From Acheta domesticus (taxonomy: Eukaryota > Arthropoda > Insecta > Orthoptera > Gryllidae): a stretch of 64,000 nucleotides of DNA. The translations under genes were made by a program, and so were the position numbers. Shown here in pieces: positions 36,901 to 42,900 of the stretch. Where the stretch lies: assembly GCA_031308135.1 (NCBI GenBank), contig JAHLJT010003656.1, positions 71,690,984 through 71,754,983 on the forward strand, read 5' to 3'. How positions within the stretch are numbered: the first letter of the stretch is position 1; each line of letters starts with the position of its first letter. The notes beneath the pieces are model-generated. The model worked only from the letters and a program-made list of their open reading frames with translations. It made no database searches and was not told the DNA's origin.

Positions 36901-39900
36901 AAATACTGCAATAAATAATAATAATCGGAAGATCTCTTCAATAATTGAGCTAATTTTACGTTTTTTGTAAAGATACAGTATTGGTCAAAGCAGTATTTCT
37001 AATACATTTTCTAATACATAATTTTTAAAAAAAGATTTGAAAAGGAATTGAGACACGTGGTACAATTCGCAAATAGTTCCATCGCCCTTGAAGACTTAGG
37101 GACTTACATCACTGTACGAATTGCATGAAGAATTTTCTCCTGCGTTCACAAACTTACATATTGATATCTTACAACTTTCAAGCTGCTCTTTTAGATCTCT
37201 TCTTTATAGTTCATAAAGAAATTAAACTCATTAATTCAAAGCCTGAGTCGTGCATTCCACACTGATATCGAGGAGAGAGAGAGAGAGAGGGGGGGTGAAA
37301 GAGAGAGGGGAGAGGGAGAGGGGGAAGGCATTTAAATCCCGATATGCCAATTTGGAACTCGTGCAGTCTTCGCGTGATCTCTGCGTCCAGACAGATAAAG
37401 CCACATGAAACAGATGGAAAAGGGGCCGCTCTGAGGGTAATATCCCCGATTTCGACTCGCATCTCGAGGAAGATGGAAGATGAAGAAGAGGAGGAAAAAA
37501 AAGATGCAGAGCGCGCGCGCACGCACAGCCACCGCACCGGGACGCAAACGAGGCCAGGCGGAGCCACCGCCGCTCCGCGCCGCGCCGCGCCGCACAAAGA
37601 GCAGAAAGAGCGATGCGGAACGAAAGATAATAAGCGGAGGCCGCAGGGAGAGCGCAGGTCTGGCTGAGCGGTGCGGGAGGGGGGGGGGACGGAGGGCGGA
37701 GGGAGGCCGCCGCGGTCGCGGGATAGGAAGGGCTCGCCGCGGCTCCACGCCGTGCGGAGGGCACGCGGTGCATACGAAGTGCGCGATGGGGGACCGGAGC
37801 AACCGCGGAGCCGACGGGGGTTGGTCTGTAGAGAGGGGAATTTGGCGCCGCGGGCCCTCCGGCCTCGAGGCCCTCGCAAGCACAAGCCAGCGCCCGGGGG
37901 CGGGGTGGTGTACAACCCCCTGCCCCCTCGGAAAAATTCGAAAGGGGCCCCGAAACCCTACGTAATGAAAGGTTTTTTTTTGTAAACGTGTTATTCCCTT
38001 TTTTTATGCTGACAATTTGGGGAATTGTTACACGGCAGTTGCAGAGGAAGGCTCTCCGAATCATCTGGCAACCCTGTAAATGGTTCAACATGAAATTACA
38101 TTTATTAAAAACCTAAAATTAGTTATATTATTTGTATCATTAAAGATACTATAATTTCTTTACCCTAGTAGTATGTTTTATTTATTCCCGATTAAAAAAT
38201 GTCGTTTGAAAATAGAAATAGAGTTTTGGAAGAGCGGGTTCAGAGGGGTACAAAAATGTACAGTCGACTCTGGTTATAATGAACTTCTGGGAACTAACAT
38301 GTTTGGTTCACTATATCAGAGGTTCACTACATCCGATGATGTCAAAATGAAATGGAATTTCTCCACATTAATTGATTTTATTAATATAGAGCAACACAGC
38401 ACGAATTGAAAATTTCAATAACTTTATTTGTATGTAAAAATATCAAATTTTTTCAATTGTTTGCTTCGTACATTTTTCATTAGATCCTTTTCCAGAGTTC
38501 TAGAGCTATCTCCATACTTGATCCTGTATTGTCCTCTGTCTCTAAGTATCGTAATGCAGTCTAGGCACATTTCAATGCCTCTTGCACTGTTGGAATACCA
38601 TCCCAATCTCCGAAGGCTTTTTCAATTGTTTAATAACATACGAGATCAAATTAATTTCGAGGACTACGTTCCAGGACTAGTTTCCTACGTTCACTACAGC
38701 TGAGGTTCAGGTTCATTATATCCAGATCTTCTTACACTTACTTGTAATGTAAGTGAAACGCGATCAGTTCACTTTAACCGTGGGATCACTATATTCGCGT
38801 TCACTATAACCGGAATCGACTGTATTTGGCCGCTTCTGTGCACGCCTACGCTCTCAAGTATTACATGATATATACTAAAGTATTACAAGAGAAAAAGAAA
38901 TCCGTAGTTGTCAGTACTTTTTAAGCAATATATTTGTTTTGGTTCTCTGTCACCTTTTCTTGTCTCAGTAATAACTTATTTTATTCTTGTTGCATACTTA
39001 GAAGTCATTAGTTGGCTTAACTTTTTTAAGATAGTAAGCTGACATTCTGGGAGAAGAGAAAGGAAGGGGGTATGATATTATTCTCAATCAATACAAAGGA
39101 AATAATGAACTTATTAATTCTGAAATTTTATCCTTCAAATAGAGGATTTTTGTTTTGTATTTTCCCTGCCCATTCTCATGCCTCACGAAGAAGTTTATTA
39201 TTGCTCTCGTGGTCCACTACGTTTTCAATTTAGAGTCGGTAGATCTTTGAGTCCGAACCCGCACATTCCACCATGAGGCATGGGATGTAAACGTTCCTCC
39301 TTTTCTATGTTCCATGAGGAATGTATGTCTGATAAACTAATTTGCGTTGCACTGAACGATTTACAGCGAAGGCGGCAGGTGGCGGAGGCGGTTACCACGA
39401 CCACATCATCATTCATTTTTTCGTAATCATCCGCTAAAGCCAAGTGCCAGGTGTTTCATACTTAAACAAGAGGGACGTTCTTGGATTGGTGCTAGTGTGC
39501 GGATACCGAACGATGGATGGGCATGCCTACTTCCTGGGAGATCGACTGATACTAGAATTTCAGATACCCGCTTGGCTGCAAATATAGCCACGAGTGCTAG
39601 GCATCTGTTCAATATGAAGTGATGAAGCATGTCGACAAGATACGAAGTATTACGGGCATCGGTGGACAGCATGGTTGTTATGGAAGGCTTGACAAATTTT
39701 ATTAACGTTCAATTGCCGTATGCCACTATAAAGCTAAGCTGAAGAACAGATGGCTTTTTTTGAGTTGTTTTGTTCCTGGTATGACGTATGTTGCCGCACA
39801 TTGCCGTATATTGAGGTATATTGTCACGTTGGAGATAATTTTTCGTTGCCTTTGTTGAATTCTGCGTTCAACACATGAACAAGTCTCACAATACAGTAAT

Positions 39901-42900
39901 CCCTCGACATTCGCGAGTTCCGAACATTCGCGATTAGAGAAATGCTACCGGTTTTAACATTCGCGAGTGCGTCTTTTGGTCGTACTAAAACTTTTTTTCT
40001 AAACGAGCACATTTCTTTTCCTTTAGCAGCGTCATCTGGGAAACGAACGTGGCAGACATCGGAGCTCAAAGTATCACTTTCTGTAAAAAATTCGAAGTTG
40101 AAATGTCAATTCACATTTATAGGATAACACAATTTTAAAATAATTCAATTCAATTGCGTCAAATTAGAGGTAAGGGTTTGGACCACAGAAACAGAAAAGC
40201 CATTCAGGATCAGGGCAGTTTTCATTATAATGACCTCATTGAAGTGGAGCTTCTGGAAATCATCAGTGAAGAAAACCTTCTCGAAAGTAATGATGAACTA
40301 ACGAAAGCGAAACTGCATCCTGGAGCAACTTCAATGTCAAAACTGTTAATGGCGTTCTAAAACTTAAACAAGCTCTAGTGGAAAGGGCATTCGAATGTGA
40401 TCCGAAAGTGGAAATATCTTCGAAATTTAAGAGAGAAATAGAAGCAGCAACTTTTCCATATTTGGATATTAGAACAACGAGGAAAGTGATGAAACAAAAA
40501 AGTCCTATATCCAATCACTTTTAGCTTTGAAATAAGTTTCAAACATCGTTTTATCCCGTGATTTGGGGATGTTAATCGTGAATTCTGTTTGTAGTAGCGC
40601 TTACTCAATTCTACTGCAATTTATTGTCAGATTTTCTTTCTTTCTTTATTAAACCCTTTTTTTTATCCAGGAACCCAACTCATCATTCTTCATTGAAAGA
40701 TAGACTCAACATTCACGTATTTAATATTCGCGATGCTTTCTTAACTCTCGCGAATGTTGAGGGATTACTGGTCGCAAGTGAAGGCACTGTAGACGATCGT
40801 GTCCTGCGGAGGGCAGTCCATGAGCAGAGTATGTCTCAGGTGTCTCAAAAGGCACTGATCAATCCCCACCCAAGTGAGAGTGCACACTTTATTCGTATCT
40901 GCACACTAGCACCACTGCATTATTGAATGAAGCTCCTACCCCTGTTTCAACAGTCGTAACTGACATTGTAGTCACCGTCACCCCTAAATTCTCAAAGAAC
41001 CGCGATAGAGGAATTACTTTAAAAGGGGACCACTTTGACAGTTCAGGAATCAAATGAACGTCATGCACGGCAATGATATTACAAGAGATAGTGATAAAGT
41101 CATTCACAAATGAGCTAACTGTAATCGAACGCACAGACAGAATGAGTGCATGGACGTACATTGCAGCTACACTATGTGATCAAAAGTATCCGGACACGAC
41201 GGCGGTGGTGTTATGGAGTGGTCGTGTTTTTCATGGAGGGAGCTTGCACCATTGTTGTTTTGCGTGGCACTATCACGGCACAGGCCTACGTGTATGTTTT
41301 AAACACGTTATTGCTTCCCACTGTTGAAGAGCAATTCGGGGATGGCGACTGCATCTTTTAACACGATCGAGCACTTGTTCATACTGCACAGCCTGTGGCG
41401 GAGTGGTTACACGACAATAATATCCCTGTAATGGACAGGCCTGCACAAAGTCCTGACTTTAATCCTATCGAACACCTTTGGGATGTTTTGGAACGCCGAC
41501 TTCGTGCCAGGCCTCACCGACCTACATCGATGCCTCTCCTCAGTGCAACACTCCGTGAAGAATGGCTGCCATTCCCCAAGAAACCTTCCAGCATCTAATT
41601 GAAAGTATGCCTGCGAGAGTGGAAGCTGTCATCAAGGCTAAGGGTGGGCCGACACCCTATTGAATTCCAAAATTACCTATGGTAAATTACCTATGGTACG
41701 AACTGGTAAGTCATTTTCAGCCACGTGTGCCGATACTTTTGATCACTTAGTGTATATTGTCAGCAATGGCCAAACAGAAACTGTCAAAGCGATCCCTTCT
41801 TATAGTAATCTCTGTATAGTATGAGAGATTTGGCGACCGTCTGTGCAACCAGTAGCCACGATAGGGTGAGAACATACGGGGATATGCCGGGTACTGATCC
41901 CCACTAGAGAGTTTGTTGAGCATTGCTGGAAAAGTATTAATTTTTCCTCAGATGGTCATATAAAAATGTTCAAACGAGGAAATACCCCAGGATAATTATT
42001 AGTTTTTGTTCAGATTGTGTTCCTTAAACGAAGAAGATTGTGCTTCGAACATTCGTTCCACTCTTTAATTCATCCAATCGACCCCCTCCCCGGATATTTG
42101 AACGCCATCTCCAGGAGAAAATGGCCAATTCGTACCTGTCGTGAGGACCGTCACCTGAAATGGATTGCAGATAGTGTGGCAGGCCTTATTCCGTTCGCCC
42201 CAATGGGATTTCACCACTGTTAGGCTCTGTAGAAGTATGGCGTGATTGTGAAGTGTTGCCGTGCCCATCTCAAGCATTCTTGCGTCGTAATACAGCACGA
42301 GTGTGAAGAATATATATATTAAGGAACATAAGTATAACAACAAACAACAGCAGTTCTTAAGGAAGTAATTAGCAATCCCTGAAGACACAGCCCATAGGAT
42401 CTCCTGCACTTACGTTGTCGTTTGGCTCTGCCGGCACAAGCTGTCCCTAAGAGCACTTAAAGAGCACATGGTCAATAGCTTATTCCGCAACATTCATGCT
42501 GTGTAAGCCAACAAGGAACACTGACGACGGTGTGAAAATTGCCTAGTTGTCAGCGAATATCAATAGTAATTCTTGCAATATTATCGACAGAAACAAATAA
42601 TTTACTGCATTCAATAGTATCCTCTCGTATTGCAGACAATTCACTTTTTAATTACTTAAGTAAGTTGCAAAAACCACAACGTTTCATAACCCAATTAGTC
42701 GTATCATCACGTGTTCTAAGACAAATAATAAAAACATTAAAAATATCCTTAGACAAATTTAAAACTATTGAGGCATAATAAAATAAAATAAAATGGATGG
42801 AAGAAACCAAACGATCCATTTAACCAGCGACCAACAGCATCGAAGAACGTATGATAAAAATGCAAGATACAATAAAATATAAGTAATTTAAAAAAATGAA

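Noticed and set aside
37231..38091. 286-codon minus-strand ORF, the longest open frame in the window
   Set aside because: It lies in a CpG-rich island where several frames on both strands are open. The product is low-complexity Arg/Ala/Pro/Ser sequence with no domain, and it runs into a (GA)n tract.
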